64,000 nt of DNA from Salirhabdus euzebyi. Its GTDB lineage: Bacteria; Bacillota; Bacilli; Bacillales; Alkalibacillaceae. Below are positions 1-8,788 of the stretch, piece after piece. The DNA is taken from the NCBI RefSeq assembly GCF_014207435.1, contig NZ_JACHGH010000007.1:120496-184495 (forward strand), read 5' to 3'. The first letter of the stretch is position 1, and each line of letters starts with the position of its first letter. Both the position numbers and the translations under genes were made by a program. Below the pieces are notes generated by a model. It worked only from the letters and a program-made list of their open reading frames with translations, was not told the origin of the DNA and searched no databases.

Positions 1-860
1 GCTATCTAGTAAACCCTAATTGGAATGTAACAAGGTATGAGCATTCAGTTGGCGTCATGTTACTAATTAGAAGCTTAGGGGGGAGTATAGAAGAACAAAT
101 TGCAGGTTTACTGCATGATATTTCCCATACAGCGTTTTCACATGTTGTTGATTTTGCTCTAGATAATGTGGAAGAAAACTACCATGAAGAAATCTTTCAA
201 GAAATATTTTACGAATCTGAAATTCCTGCCATATTACGTGATTACGAGTTTACCAATATAGAAATGTTCACAGATGAGTCTAATTGGCCATTATTAGAAC
301 AACCCTTACCTGTTTTATGTGCTGATCGAGTTGACTATACGTTACGAGACTTGTACACATATGGATATATTACAAGAAGTGAGGTCCAAATTTTTTTAAG
401 CGAACTAATTGTTGTCGATAACCGAATAGCTGTGAAAAACATCAAGACAGCTGAATGGTTTGTTGATGCCTATTATAAAGAAGTAATTGATTTTTTTCTG
501 AATCCTTACAATGTTTATGCTTATGATCAACTAACGAAAATATTAAAATATGCTTTTGAAAACAAATACATGTGCCTAAAAGATTTACAGAAACAGGACG
601 AGGAAGTTTTATCTATATTAAAAGAAGTGAAAGATGACACCATTACATCTCTTTTATCGAAACTAAATCAACATGTACGAGTAGTGGAAGATCAAAGCGA
701 ATATGACATCCATCTAAAAACGAAACCACGAATCATTGATCCATATGTTTTAACGGAGAAGGGTTTACAATATAGCTCTAAATTATCTTCATTTGTTCGT
801 TTGAAAAATGAAAAAGCTAGTTATGTAAGTAACAATGGGATGAAAGTGAAAATAAACTAA
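1..860 (+). CDS. HD-domain phosphohydrolase, 5' end outside window
   Basis: The frame is open from base 3, so this is the C-terminal 285 residues of a longer protein; the ATG at 57 lies inside the HD domain and is not the start. The visible part begins with RYEHSVG and continues to LLHDISH about 25 residues later, the histidine and His-Asp metal ligands of HD hydrolases. The long helical region after it fits the COG1078 group (dGTPase-like HD proteins, cytoplasmic). The substrate cannot be read from the sequence. The gene stands alone ahead of prfC, with a 166-bp gap in which I see no clear terminator. Confidence 0.85.
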   Translation, partial: YLVNPNWNVTRYEHSVGVMLLIRSLGGSIEEQIAGLLHDISHTAFSHVVDFALDNVEENYHEEIFQEIFYESEIPAILRDYEFTNIEMFTDESNWPLLEQPLPVLCADRVDYTLRDLYTYGYITRSEVQIFLSELIVVDNRIAVKNIKTAEWFVDAYYKEVIDFFLNPYNVYAYDQLTKILKYAFENKYMCLKDLQKQDEEVLSILKEVKDDTITSLLSKLNQHVRVVEDQSEYDIHLKTKPRIIDPYVLTEKGLQYSSKLSSFVRLKNEKASYVSNNGMKVKIN

Positions 861-1026
861 ATAAACGATCAGTTTAATCACTACTGTCCGTTATGGTATG
901 ATAGGGAAAGTGATTTTTATTTAATTCAAACGAAATGAGGATTAATAGCGATGTGATAAAGAATTTCTTTAACATGTTGAAATTATATAGGGAACTACTT
1001 TACAACAAAAGGAAGGATTTAGATCT

Positions 1027-2613
1027 ATGTCAGGATTACAAAAAGAAGTAAATAGACGTAAGACATTCGCTATTATTTCACACCCAGATGCCGGGAAAAC
1101 CACATTAACAGAGAAAATGCTCCTGTTGGGTGGTGCGATTCGTACTGCAGGTTCAGTAAAAGGAAAGAAGTCAGCAAAATTTGCCACTTCGGACTGGATG
1201 GAGTTAGAAAAACAAAGAGGTATTTCTGTCACTTCAAGTGTCATGCAATTTGAGTATCAAGGCTATAAAATTAATATTCTTGATACCCCAGGGCATGAAG
1301 ATTTTAGTGAAGATACGTATCGGACACTAATGGCTGTTGATAGTGTAGTTATGATACTCGATGTTGCAAAAGGTGTAGAGGCACAAACAAAGAAACTATT
1401 TAAAGTGTGTAGAGATAGGGGAATTCCAATCTTTACATTTATTAATAAAATGGACCGATTTGGGAAAGAGCCACTCGAGTTATTTGAAGAAATCGAGGAA
1501 GTGCTAGGGATTGAGTCTAGTCCAGTAAACTATCCAATAGGAATGGGTCCGACTTTTAGAGGTGTATACGACCGTTTTAATAAGCGAATCGAATATTATG
1601 AAGACGGAGAAAAAGCCGGTAGTCAATCTATCGAGGACTATGAAGATTTACAAAAATATTTAGAGAAAACGGCAGATCAAGCAACAATTGATCAGTTACT
1701 AGAAGATTTAATGCTATTAGATGAAGCTGGGAACGACTTTGATATAGAATCTGTGAAAAATGGAAAACAAACACCGGTATTTTTCGGAAGTGCCGTTTCA
1801 AGCTTTGGGGTTCCAACCTTTTTGGAGCATTTTTTAGAAATGTCACCTTCTCCATCTAGTCGAGAATCAACTGCTGGTAAGGTTGAGCCCACTGATGAGT
1901 TCTTTTCAGGCTTTGTATTTAAAATACAAGCAAACATGGACCCATCACATAGGGACCGAATTGCCTTTTTACGTATATGCTCAGGAAAGTATGAGAAAGG
2001 CATGTCAACGTGGCTTGAACGAACTGGTAAGCCAATGAAGCTGGCTCAGCCACAGCAATTTTTCGCGGATAGTCGTGAAGGGGTCGATGCAGCATTTGCA
2101 GGTGATATTGTGGGACTATATGATCCTGGAGTGTACCAAATAGGCGATACCGTTTGTGGTACTAAGGATGTTTTTAGTTTTGGTGACTTGCCTCAATTTG
2201 CTCCCGAACACTTTGCGAAAGTACGTCCGAAAAATGCCTTAAAGCATAAACAGTATTTAAAAGGGATAAAGCAATTGGCTCAAGAAGGAGCTATTCAGGT
2301 TTACCGTACTCCTCGATATGAGGAAACTATTTTAGGCGCGGTAGGTCAACTCCAATTTGATGTATTTATTTATCGGATGCAGGCAGAATACGGTGTCGAT
2401 CTTGTTATGGAACACTTAAGCTATCAATTAGCTCGTTGGGTGAAAGAGGGGAAAGTCCCAGAAAAGGCGATGCGAACCAGTACTAGTATGGTCGTTAACG
2501 ATTATTTAGATAGACCAGTTATCCTATTTAAAAATGACTTTAACCTAGATTACTTTAAAAATCAAAATGAAGACATTACGCTAAGTGAAACTCCACCGAA
2601 AACGAGTAATTAA
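1027..2613 (+). CDS. prfC: Peptide chain release factor 3 (GTPase)
   Basis: RF3 is a translational GTPase that recycles RF1/RF2 from the ribosome after termination and also assists quality control. The protein has 528 residues, the usual length. The G domain is complete: SHPDAGKTT P-loop at residues 18-26, DTPGHEDF at 86-93 and NKMD at 140-143. The insert after the G domain and the C-terminal half containing GAVGQLQFDVF match RF3 rather than EF-G or TetM. The start is an ATG shortly after AAAAGGAAGG. It is a single-gene unit closed by a strong hairpin just after the stop. Confidence 0.97.
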   Translation: MSGLQKEVNRRKTFAIISHPDAGKTTLTEKMLLLGGAIRTAGSVKGKKSAKFATSDWMELEKQRGISVTSSVMQFEYQGYKINILDTPGHEDFSEDTYRTLMAVDSVVMILDVAKGVEAQTKKLFKVCRDRGIPIFTFINKMDRFGKEPLELFEEIEEVLGIESSPVNYPIGMGPTFRGVYDRFNKRIEYYEDGEKAGSQSIEDYEDLQKYLEKTADQATIDQLLEDLMLLDEAGNDFDIESVKNGKQTPVFFGSAVSSFGVPTFLEHFLEMSPSPSSRESTAGKVEPTDEFFSGFVFKIQANMDPSHRDRIAFLRICSGKYEKGMSTWLERTGKPMKLAQPQQFFADSREGVDAAFAGDIVGLYDPGVYQIGDTVCGTKDVFSFGDLPQFAPEHFAKVRPKNALKHKQYLKGIKQLAQEGAIQVYRTPRYEETILGAVGQLQFDVFIYRMQAEYGVDLVMEHLSYQLARWVKEGKVPEKAMRTSTSMVVNDYLDRPVILFKNDFNLDYFKNQNEDITLSETPPKTSN

Positions 2614-2618
2614 CGAAA

Positions 2619-2656
2619 AATGACTGAGCCAATATTTTTGGCCCAGTCATTTTTTT
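2619..2656. terminator. Bidirectional terminator between prfC and the DinB gene
   Basis: A 10-bp stem (TGACTGAGCC with GGCCCAGTCA, one mismatch) closes a short AT-rich loop. A-tracts and T-tracts flank both sides, so it can end transcription of both convergent genes. Confidence 0.9.
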
Positions 2657-2664
2657 GTTAACCC

Positions 2665-3156
2665 TTAATATAAATCAAACATGTTTACATCGTATTCAAG
2701 CTCTTTTAAGTAATTAAATAGTTGTGCACGATGATGGAAAGTATGTGTTAAAATTTCCATTAACCATTTTATTTGTACATATCCACCTTCCTGATAATAG
2801 AAAGGTTTTGTCACTTTGTTCATCAGGTCATCTTCGTTCATAGAGTGAAAATAGTCCTTTAGCGTTTGGTAATTATGTTCGAATACTTGAGCAAGTTGTT
2901 CTGTTTCCCTGATGGGAGCTACTTGTTGTTCTATTAATTTGTATTCATCTTCACTCTTTTCTTGTAGAAGGCATTTAAGGTCTGCTAAAGGAATGGATAC
3001 CAAGTGATGTGTTACTTCTATTAAGGAACGCATATTTTCTTTTGGTCGGTAATTCCAATCTTTTTGCTCTATTTTTATAATTAATTTTTTGGATGTTCTT
3101 ACTGCCACATAAAGTTCATCTAACAAGTGGTCTCTTACGTTAAAAAGTTCAGACAT
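2665..3156 (-). CDS. DinB/YfiT-like putative metal-dependent protein
   Basis: This 163-residue protein has the size and layout of the DinB-like four-helix bundle family. Possible metal-ligand histidines are seen in VTHHLV (residues 48-53) and LTHTFHHRAQL (136-146), the spacing expected for the family's three-His site. Members act in thiol-dependent transferase reactions or have unknown roles. The gene is monocistronic, with AAGGAAGAG upstream of its ATG, and converges on prfC. The family is well supported; the substrate is unknown. Confidence 0.85.
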   Translation of the reverse strand: MSELFNVRDHLLDELYVAVRTSKKLIIKIEQKDWNYRPKENMRSLIEVTHHLVSIPLADLKCLLQEKSEDEYKLIEQQVAPIRETEQLAQVFEHNYQTLKDYFHSMNEDDLMNKVTKPFYYQEGGYVQIKWLMEILTHTFHHRAQLFNYLKELEYDVNMFDLY

Positions 3157-3255
3157 ATTTCTCTTCCTTTCAAAATGTTATATTCTATTATTATCCAATC
3201 ATATCAAAAATTTCTTATTGAGTAGGGATTTTTAGATAAAAATAGGAGGTTTTCT

Positions 3256-3747
3256 GTGGAATTTTTATTTAAACCAATGAATCAATCTGATGCCGAAGAA
3301 ATTGCGGAATGGGAATATGATGAACCCTACTCGTTCTATAATCCGAAAAGTGATGAGGAAGACTTGAAACTTTTATTAAATTCAAATGCTAGAAAAAATA
3401 TCTACTATTCTGTTTTTAATAAGGATAGAAAATTAATAGGATTTTACACTTTTATTTGCAAGGGAAAAGTAATGGAAATTGGATTAGGGTTAGCACCAGA
3501 AATAACAGGAAAAGGCTATGGCAAAGACTTTGTGAAAGCAGGCTTACAGTATGCCAAAACACACTTTGTTTGTTCTAAATTTACCTTATTTGTTGCCACT
3601 TTTAACAAACGAGCGATAAACGTTTATCAGAAGGTGGGTTTCAATCCGACAAAAACGTTTATGCAAAATACAAACGGAAGTGAATTTGAGTTTTTGGAAA
3701 TGGAAATGCCGCTTAATGGAGGAGGGAAAACTTTTGTGCATGATTAG
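3256..3747 (+). CDS. GNAT-family N-acetyltransferase
   Basis: This is a 163-residue GCN5-related acetyltransferase. The acetyl-CoA binding motif is IGLGLAPEITGKGYGKDFV near the middle, with Q/RxxGxG represented by TGKGYG. The C-terminal NxxAINVYQKVGF is the typical motif B. The start is a GTG placed 5 bases after AGGAGGT. The next acetyltransferase begins inside its 3' end, so the two are probably translationally coupled. The substrate is not predictable. Confidence 0.88.
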   Translation: MEFLFKPMNQSDAEEIAEWEYDEPYSFYNPKSDEEDLKLLLNSNARKNIYYSVFNKDRKLIGFYTFICKGKVMEIGLGLAPEITGKGYGKDFVKAGLQYAKTHFVCSKFTLFVATFNKRAINVYQKVGFNPTKTFMQNTNGSEFEFLEMEMPLNGGGKTFVHD

Positions 3748-4204
3748 AAGGTTAAAAGATAATGAAAAACCACCATTACCATTACTATTACTAGCAGATC
3801 CCTCTAAAGAAAAAGTGTCTAGTTATATAAGACGAGGACATTGTTATGTTGCAGAAAAAGGTGGACAGATAATTGGGGTTTTTGTTCTTCTTTCTCAACA
3901 TGAACACACCATCGAGTTAATGAATATTGCCATAGTAGAGACGGAACAAGGAAAAGGCTATGGAAAACTGCTTGTACAAGCTGCGATAGAAAGAGGTAAA
4001 GCTTTAGGATTCAAAAAAATGGAAGTTGGTACTGGGAACTCTAGTATCAACCAACTAGCTTTGTACCAAAAATGTGGTTTTCGTATGACAAGTATAGAAC
4101 AAAATTATTTCCTTCAACATTATGACGAAGCAATATATGAGAATGGAATTCGCTGTATGGACATGGTAAGACTATCTGTAAATCTAGTCCCAATAAAAAA
4201 ATAA
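3734..4204 (+). CDS. GNAT-family N-acetyltransferase, YvbK-like
   Basis: This is a 156-residue acetyltransferase with motif A at ETEQGKGYGKLLVQAA and the downstream NQLALYQKCGF. The KPPLPLLLLADPS segment near the N-terminus resembles B. subtilis YvbK as I remember it. The frame is open further upstream, but GGAGGAGGG sits 7 bases before a TTG at 3734, which I take as the start; the ATG at 3740 is the alternative. The gene overlaps the end of the preceding acetyltransferase by 14 bases, which suggests coupling in a two-gene operon. Substrate unknown. Confidence 0.85.
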   Translation: MCMIRRLKDNEKPPLPLLLLADPSKEKVSSYIRRGHCYVAEKGGQIIGVFVLLSQHEHTIELMNIAIVETEQGKGYGKLLVQAAIERGKALGFKKMEVGTGNSSINQLALYQKCGFRMTSIEQNYFLQHYDEAIYENGIRCMDMVRLSVNLVPIKK

Positions 4205-4310
4205 TAACTTTCTCCATTTTTGCCGATGCAAAGAAGGTAGTCCCTACATAGTATGGTGGTAAGTAAAGAATAGAAATTTCAATACTTATTTTTGTAGGGG
4301 AGTGATGGAA

Positions 4311-4406
4311 ATGAGAGAAGCTCTGGAACTGACCCTTACTGTCGCAGAAGTTATGATTAACGGAAAAAAAGTCGTATACGAACTAAATCGAGAAATTAGT
4401 AGATAA
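4311..4406 (+). CDS. Possible 31-residue protein followed by its own terminator
   Basis: A short frame encodes MREALELTLTVAEVMINGKK followed by 11 more residues ending in EISR. GGGGAG lies 7-8 bases before the ATG at 4311, a second in-frame ATG is at 4305, and a strong terminator follows 25 bases after the stop. I do not recognise the peptide. It alternates hydrophobic and charged residues as a small beta/alpha protein might, with no membrane segment. The ribosome site plus the terminator is the only evidence that it is a gene. Confidence 0.5.
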   Translation: MREALELTLTVAEVMINGKKVVYELNREISR

Positions 4407-4430
4407 CTACGCAGTATCATACTTTCGTTT

Positions 4431-4464
4431 AAACACTGTCCGTAATGGGCAGTGTTTTATTTTT
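4431..4464 (+). terminator. Terminator after the 31-residue frame
   Basis: The stem AAACACTGTCC pairs with GGGCAGTGTTT around a 5-base loop and is followed by ATTTTT. Confidence 0.85.
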
Positions 4465-4497
4465 AAACGGTTTACTAAAATATTTTAGCTTTATTTC

Positions 4498-4968
4498 CTT
4501 AAACTACGAAGTAACGAAATGTGCTTTTATCCTACCGCTACGGAAATACACTTCGCTTTCCGCGGGCTCGCGTTGAGCCTCCTCACTCGCAAAGATCGCT
4601 CGCTGTGGGGTCTCAACGTCTTCGCTGTCCCGCAGGAGTCTACGTGTATTTCCTTCGCTAAAGATGTTCTCTTTTTCTTATTTCAATTCAAGAACTAGTT
4701 AAAAGATTTCTGCACCGAGGAGTAAATTAATTCTCATGTATGGTCTTTATGGGCAATGACTATTCTTGAATCAAAAACCACTATCAGCGTAGGCAGAATA
4801 CGCAGACTCCTGCGGGACAGCACGTGTCTGAAGACCCCGCAGCGGCGGTATTCCGCGAGGAGGCTGAGGCCGTGCCCGCGGAAAGCGAAGTATTCTGCCG
4901 GAGCGGTCTGATAACACCCTGCAGCTGCAAAGAGTAAATTTAACCAAAGTTCCGTCGCAGTTTCCATC
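4498..4968. mobile_element. MITE-like noncoding element, copy A
   Basis: About 470 bases with no credible gene. It holds two GC-rich modules (about 4533-4659 and 4786-4907) that are imperfect reverse complements of each other, separated by an AT-rich centre. The same arrangement occurs at 22946-23427 and 51207-51687. The outer ends are imperfect inverted repeats: CTTAAACTACGAAGTAAC on the left, and on the right the reverse complement of GATGGAAACTGCGACGGAAC. No target-site duplication is obvious. Frames such as 4734-4970 on the minus strand arise from the module sequence and are not genes. Confidence 0.75.
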
Positions 4969-5101
4969 AACTGCGATATAAAATTAAAACAATCTTTATG
5001 AAAAGAGCTATTTTAAAATCAAAAGGTATTGTTGCGATCAAAAAGAATACATATATAGTAAAGGTTGTCCTACAAAGAGAGGTATAGACAGGAGGGGAAT
5101 A

Positions 5102-5890
5102 ATGGTTAGTCAATCAGTATTAAATGGAGTATTGTTTCAGTTTGGTATTTCGTTTTTATTGCCTATAGTATTAATAATTTATATAAAAAAGAAGTACACT
5201 TTATCCTGGCGTGCCATAGGAATCGGTTTCTTAACATTCTTTATTTTTGTTCAAATATTAGAACGGGGATTACATACTGTAATGATAGATCCACAAAGCC
5301 CGAACCAGCTTAAATGGTCAGAAAACCCATTTTACTATGTTCTTTATGGGATACTGGCAGCTGGAATTTTCGAAGAATTTGGCCGTTTCCTATCCTTTAA
5401 ACTTTTGTTGAAAAAGAAAAGATCAATAGGGGATGGTTTATCTTATGGAATTGGACATGGGAGTTTTGAAACGCTATCTATAGGAGTGCTCGGATCTGTT
5501 AGTACGTTCTTAATGATTGGTTTAATAAATAATGGTGAAGCACATCAGACATTAAGTAATGAATTGTCTGTAGCAGAAATAGATGCCATAAAACAACAAC
5601 TTGTTGATTCACCTGCATTTTTATATGTTTTATCAGGCTTTGAAAGAATGGCTGCTATGGCGATGCATTTGTTTTTATCCCTTGTCGTTTTGTTAGGGAT
5701 TAATAAGGGTGATTTTCTTTATGTGTGGTACGCTGTATTTATTCATGCGGTATTTAACGTCGCACCAGCATTGTATCAAGTAGGAACAATTTCAAACGTA
5801 TGGGTGGCAGAAGCAATTGTCATTTCATTTGGAATTTGTGCTGTTTTTGGTATAGTTAAAATAGTAAAAAAGTACCGAGCATTTTATTGA
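5102..5890 (+). CDS. YhfC-family intramembrane metalloprotease
   Basis: This is a 262-residue integral membrane protein with about seven hydrophobic segments. Conserved features inside the membrane regions are FEEFGRF (about residues 96-102), GIGHGSFE (about 117-124) and a late HAVFN. This pattern of Glu-Glu, His and His resembles the CPBP/YhfC group of putative membrane-embedded metal proteases. The length matches YhfC of B. subtilis. RBS AGGAGGGG precedes the ATG, and a small membrane protein follows 21 bases later, probably in the same operon. Substrate unknown. Confidence 0.82.
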   Translation: MVSQSVLNGVLFQFGISFLLPIVLIIYIKKKYTLSWRAIGIGFLTFFIFVQILERGLHTVMIDPQSPNQLKWSENPFYYVLYGILAAGIFEEFGRFLSFKLLLKKKRSIGDGLSYGIGHGSFETLSIGVLGSVSTFLMIGLINNGEAHQTLSNELSVAEIDAIKQQLVDSPAFLYVLSGFERMAAMAMHLFLSLVVLLGINKGDFLYVWYAVFIHAVFNVAPALYQVGTISNVWVAEAIVISFGICAVFGIVKIVKKYRAFY

Positions 5891-5911
5891 AAATGGAGGA
5901 TTACCCTAACA

Positions 5912-6232
5912 ATGTTAACAGCAAATGAAAAGGGAAAATTAAGAAGACAGTACGTTGCAAAAATTGTTTATGACAAGGGATTTAACTGGTTTTTTAAATA
6001 TAGTTTAATCCTATTAGCTAGCCTATTAATTTTACCAATATTTTTACTAACCGTTGAAGATTCAGAAATGTCTATTGTAGTAGGTTTTTTGTTCACCTTA
6101 ACGATTTATTTGTTTTTTCTTTTGCTTTCATGGGGAATCATTACGAGCTACGCCAAGAACGTCGAGAATAAGCGTTTAGAAATGAATTTAACAAAGAATC
6201 AATTTGAGCAAGCTATTGAATTTAAAAAATAG
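5912..6232 (+). CDS. Small membrane protein of unknown function
   Basis: The 106 residues comprise a basic N-terminus (NEKGKLRRQY), two hydrophobic segments at about 29-48 and 54-76, and a charged C-terminal tail. I do not recognise a family. It follows the YhfC-type protease closely (GGAGG upstream of the ATG), so the two are probably co-transcribed. It could be a partner or a substrate of that protease; this is inference from position only. Confidence 0.7.
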   Translation: MLTANEKGKLRRQYVAKIVYDKGFNWFFKYSLILLASLLILPIFLLTVEDSEMSIVVGFLFTLTIYLFFLLLSWGIITSYAKNVENKRLEMNLTKNQFEQAIEFKK

Positions 6233-6390
6233 GTCCTTTTTTAGTAGTAACCTGCAGGTTGAATTGCACTTTGCACTTCTAGGCAACTAGTCATCCTCCT
6301 CGAAAGCAACCAAAACTTTTACTTTTATAATGATAATCTTTTGATAAAATAAGGAAGAATGAACTTTGGGATGACAAAAGGAGATTGGGT

Positions 6391-7209
6391 ATGTTCGAGT
6401 GGAAAAATATTTTTCGCGGAATGTTAATGGGGACAAGCGATTTAGTTCCCGGTGTTAGTGGCGGTACTATAGCAGTTATTTTAGGTATATACGACCGTCT
6501 CATTGAAGCGATTAATGGCTTCTTTACAAAGGAATGGAAAAAACATTTAGGCTTTTTAATTCCGCTTGGATTGGGAGTAATTGGTGCTATCTTATTACTT
6601 AGTAACCTTATCCATTGGTTACTTGCAGATTATCCAATTCAAACGAATTTCTTTTTCTTGGGATTAATTATTGGTATTCTTCCCTATTTATTTAACCAAG
6701 CAGATTTTAAGGATACATTTAAAGGAAACCATTACGTTTTATTAGTCATTGCCGCTATACTAGTAGCATCTATGGTATTTTTTAAGGATGAGGGTGTAGC
6801 TCCTTTAATGGATACTTCTGATCCAACTGTTTTAGCCTTTTTGTTTTTTTCAGGCTTTATTGCAAGTATGGCAATGCTCCTACCAGGTATTAGTGGATCC
6901 TTTATCCTGTTATTAATTGGTAGCTATGAAACAGTAATTACTGCATTAAAGGATAGAGAAATAATAGTAATTTTAATTGTTGGTGTTGGAGTAATCATGG
7001 GGATTGTGCTATGCAGTAAAATAATTCGTTACTTTTTAGCCCATCATCATGCACGTACGTTTGCTGTCATTATTGGGCTTGTTGTTGGGTCTACAGTTGT
7101 AGTCTTCCCTGGCTTTGAAACAGATGTACTACGTTCTGTTTTATGCATTGTTGCATTTGCGATAGGGTTAGTGACAGCTGTTGGCTTAGGTAAGGTAGAG
7201 TATAAATAA
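6391..7209 (+). CDS. popT: DUF368 polyprenyl-phosphate transporter (PopT)
   Basis: DUF368 proteins return undecaprenyl phosphate across the membrane for cell-wall precursor recycling. The 272-residue protein is almost entirely transmembrane. It has the family's duplicated motif, near the N-terminus GTSDLVPGVSGGTIAVILGIYD and in the second half AMLLPGISGSFILLLIGSYE. The ATG at 6391 is chosen because AAAGGAG ends 7 bases before it; the upstream in-frame TTG at 6385 is too close to that site. It is monocistronic, with a terminator shared with the convergent acetyltransferase. Confidence 0.93.
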   Translation: MFEWKNIFRGMLMGTSDLVPGVSGGTIAVILGIYDRLIEAINGFFTKEWKKHLGFLIPLGLGVIGAILLLSNLIHWLLADYPIQTNFFFLGLIIGILPYLFNQADFKDTFKGNHYVLLVIAAILVASMVFFKDEGVAPLMDTSDPTVLAFLFFSGFIASMAMLLPGISGSFILLLIGSYETVITALKDREIIVILIVGVGVIMGIVLCSKIIRYFLAHHHARTFAVIIGLVVGSTVVVFPGFETDVLRSVLCIVAFAIGLVTAVGLGKVEYK

Positions 7210-7260
7210 GAAAATTATAGATAGAGTGTACTTCTCAAGGGGAAGCGCCTAGTATAGAAC

Positions 7261-7305
7261 AAAGGCAGAAATTAAAAGCTAGAGCTTCTAATTTCTGCCT
7301 TTTCC
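7261..7305. terminator. Bidirectional terminator between popT and GNAT gene
   Basis: A 13-bp perfect stem, AAGGCAGAAATTA with TAATTTCTGCCTT, is followed by TT on the plus strand. It lies between two convergent genes. Confidence 0.85.
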
Positions 7306-7306
7306 A

Positions 7307-7819
7307 TTAAGCATTCCATTCAAAATGGAGAAAATGTACAGATGAACCTTTCCATTCAAAAGTACTAGAATCTGTATCTACTAGCTGAAAGCCATTAGAG
7401 GTCAATATTTTTTGAGAAGCAAGATGCGTATTCAACGTCTTTGCATAAAGAGTACGGATTTCTAATTGATCTTTTAATTTTTCCTGTAATAGTTGAACCG
7501 ATTTAGATGCTAAACCTTTACCAGCATATTTTTCCCCTATTCGATAGCCGACTTCAGCTCTTTTATTGAGGAAATCGATATCCGTTAAGTTAATCCTTCC
7601 GATAACCACATCGTCAGCAACAATAAGGAAAAAATAAGATTGTTTGGCATCTTGTTCTATAAGTAAATCATCCATTACTTTCTCGAAAAAATCCCTATGA
7701 TAATAGGTATCAGCTCTTGCAGGAACCATTGTTTCAAAATATGCTCGGTTTATGTGTTCAAACTCATATAAGGGATCAAACCACGCTTTAGTTAATTTGT
7801 GTAAAGTAATCTCCATCAT
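7307..7819 (-). CDS. GNAT-family N-acetyltransferase, RimJ/RimL-like
   Basis: This 170-residue acetyltransferase resembles the ribosomal-protein-alanine/serine group: VGYRIGEKYAGKGLASKSVQLL is the acetyl-CoA motif, followed by NTHLASQKILTSNGF. Two ATGs are adjacent (7819 and 7816) behind GGAG; the second has the better spacing. It lies directly downstream of hisJ on the same strand, 8 bases apart, so the two form one transcript. No functional link to histidine synthesis is evident. Confidence 0.85.
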   Translation of the reverse strand: MMEITLHKLTKAWFDPLYEFEHINRAYFETMVPARADTYYHRDFFEKVMDDLLIEQDAKQSYFFLIVADDVVIGRINLTDIDFLNKRAEVGYRIGEKYAGKGLASKSVQLLQEKLKDQLEIRTLYAKTLNTHLASQKILTSNGFQLVDTDSSTFEWKGSSVHFLHFEWNA

Positions 7820-7827
7820 TTTTCTCC

Positions 7828-8613
7828 TTAGATTTTATGAAAAACTGGTTTGTGATTATCGAATGTTGCAATGTAAGAAAATCCAAGTTCTTTTAAAAGT
7901 GCAATAGATTCATCAAAATAAGCACCTAATGTAACAGGCGAATGGGAGTCAGAACCTAATGTAATTATTTCGCCATTCATGTCTTTATATAATTGTAAAA
8001 TATCTTTACTTGGTAAAGCGCGATTCATCCCATACTTATAGCCAGAAGTATTTATTTCAATTCCTTTTCCTTCTGGGATAATGACCTTAAAAATTTCCTC
8101 TATGACATCTAGAAAATGATGAACGCCATTTTCATATTTATATCTTTTAACTAAATCAAGATGACCTAGAATATTATACATGTTGAACGATTTAATGCAT
8201 GCGAGTAATTCTGTGTAATATTCTTCATAAGCCATATGTAAAGTTTTGTTTTCAAAAAATGTTCCAGAATGTAAATCCAACCTAGAAGTAGCGTGCATCG
8301 AACATATAATAAAGTCGAAATGTTCTTTTTCTAGTAACTTCTCGTAATGTTGAATTACATGTGGCTGTACGCCTAATTCCACACCTTTTTTAATAGAAAT
8401 AGAGGTTCCATACTTTTGGCGCATTGCTTCAACTTTTTTCGTATAAGCTTCTGTATCTAAATCAAAAGTGATAGATTGATCAGGATAATCATAATCAATA
8501 TGCTCTGTAAAACAAATTTCTTTTAGTCCCTTTGTAATAGCCGCTTTCACCATTTCTTCCATAGAAACCTTACAGTCAGCTGAGAAATTACTGTGCATAT
8601 GGTAATCGTACAT
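7828..8613 (-). CDS. hisJ: Histidinol-phosphatase, PHP family
   Basis: HisJ dephosphorylates histidinol phosphate, the penultimate substrate of histidine synthesis. The 261-residue PHP-domain protein starts MYDYHMH (HxH at residues 5-7) and has further metal-ligand motifs in FTEHIDY, ICSMHAT, GHLDLV and TLGSDSH. The ATG at 8613 is preferred because GGAAGG lies 9 bases upstream; an ATG at 8622 overlaps that site. It is divergent from the his operon across a 175-bp intergenic region, which supports HisJ rather than another PHP phosphoesterase. Confidence 0.92.
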   Translation of the reverse strand: MYDYHMHSNFSADCKVSMEEMVKAAITKGLKEICFTEHIDYDYPDQSITFDLDTEAYTKKVEAMRQKYGTSISIKKGVELGVQPHVIQHYEKLLEKEHFDFIICSMHATSRLDLHSGTFFENKTLHMAYEEYYTELLACIKSFNMYNILGHLDLVKRYKYENGVHHFLDVIEEIFKVIIPEGKGIEINTSGYKYGMNRALPSKDILQLYKDMNGEIITLGSDSHSPVTLGAYFDESIALLKELGFSYIATFDNHKPVFHKI

Positions 8614-8697
8614 AACATTCATCCTTCCTGTTACGATTTATTATAGCAGGGAAATAGCATTTTTTGTCCCGAAATTCATGTGTTTTTGCTGAATTGG

Positions 8698-8726
8698 TTG
8701 ACTTATATACGTATTATTATTAAAAT
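8698..8726 (+). promoter_or_regulatory. Sigma-A promoter of the his operon
   Basis: TTGACT and TAAAAT are separated by exactly 17 bases, about 60 bases before hisZ. No T-box or leader peptide is visible between the -10 and hisZ. Confidence 0.8.
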
Positions 8727-8788
8727 ACACTATAACTTTAATAAAATAAAGTGGTAAATCGATAATGTGATAAAGGGTGTTGATTCTT

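Noticed and set aside
969..1244. Minus-strand frame opposite the start of prfC
   Set aside because: It mirrors a clearly coding sequence, has no ribosome site and has an unnatural composition; the same holds for other antisense frames such as 12816-13229 and 60663-61055.
4734..4970. Minus-strand frame of 78 codons, and the similar one at 51501-51818
   Set aside because: Both are translations of the GC-rich repeat module (AEYFAFRGHGLSLLAE) and change with each copy; neither has a ribosome site. They reflect the repeat element.
8727..8788. T-box or leader peptide controlling the his operon
   Set aside because: Only about 60 bases lie between the -10 and hisZ, with no T-box core sequence and no histidine-rich short frame.
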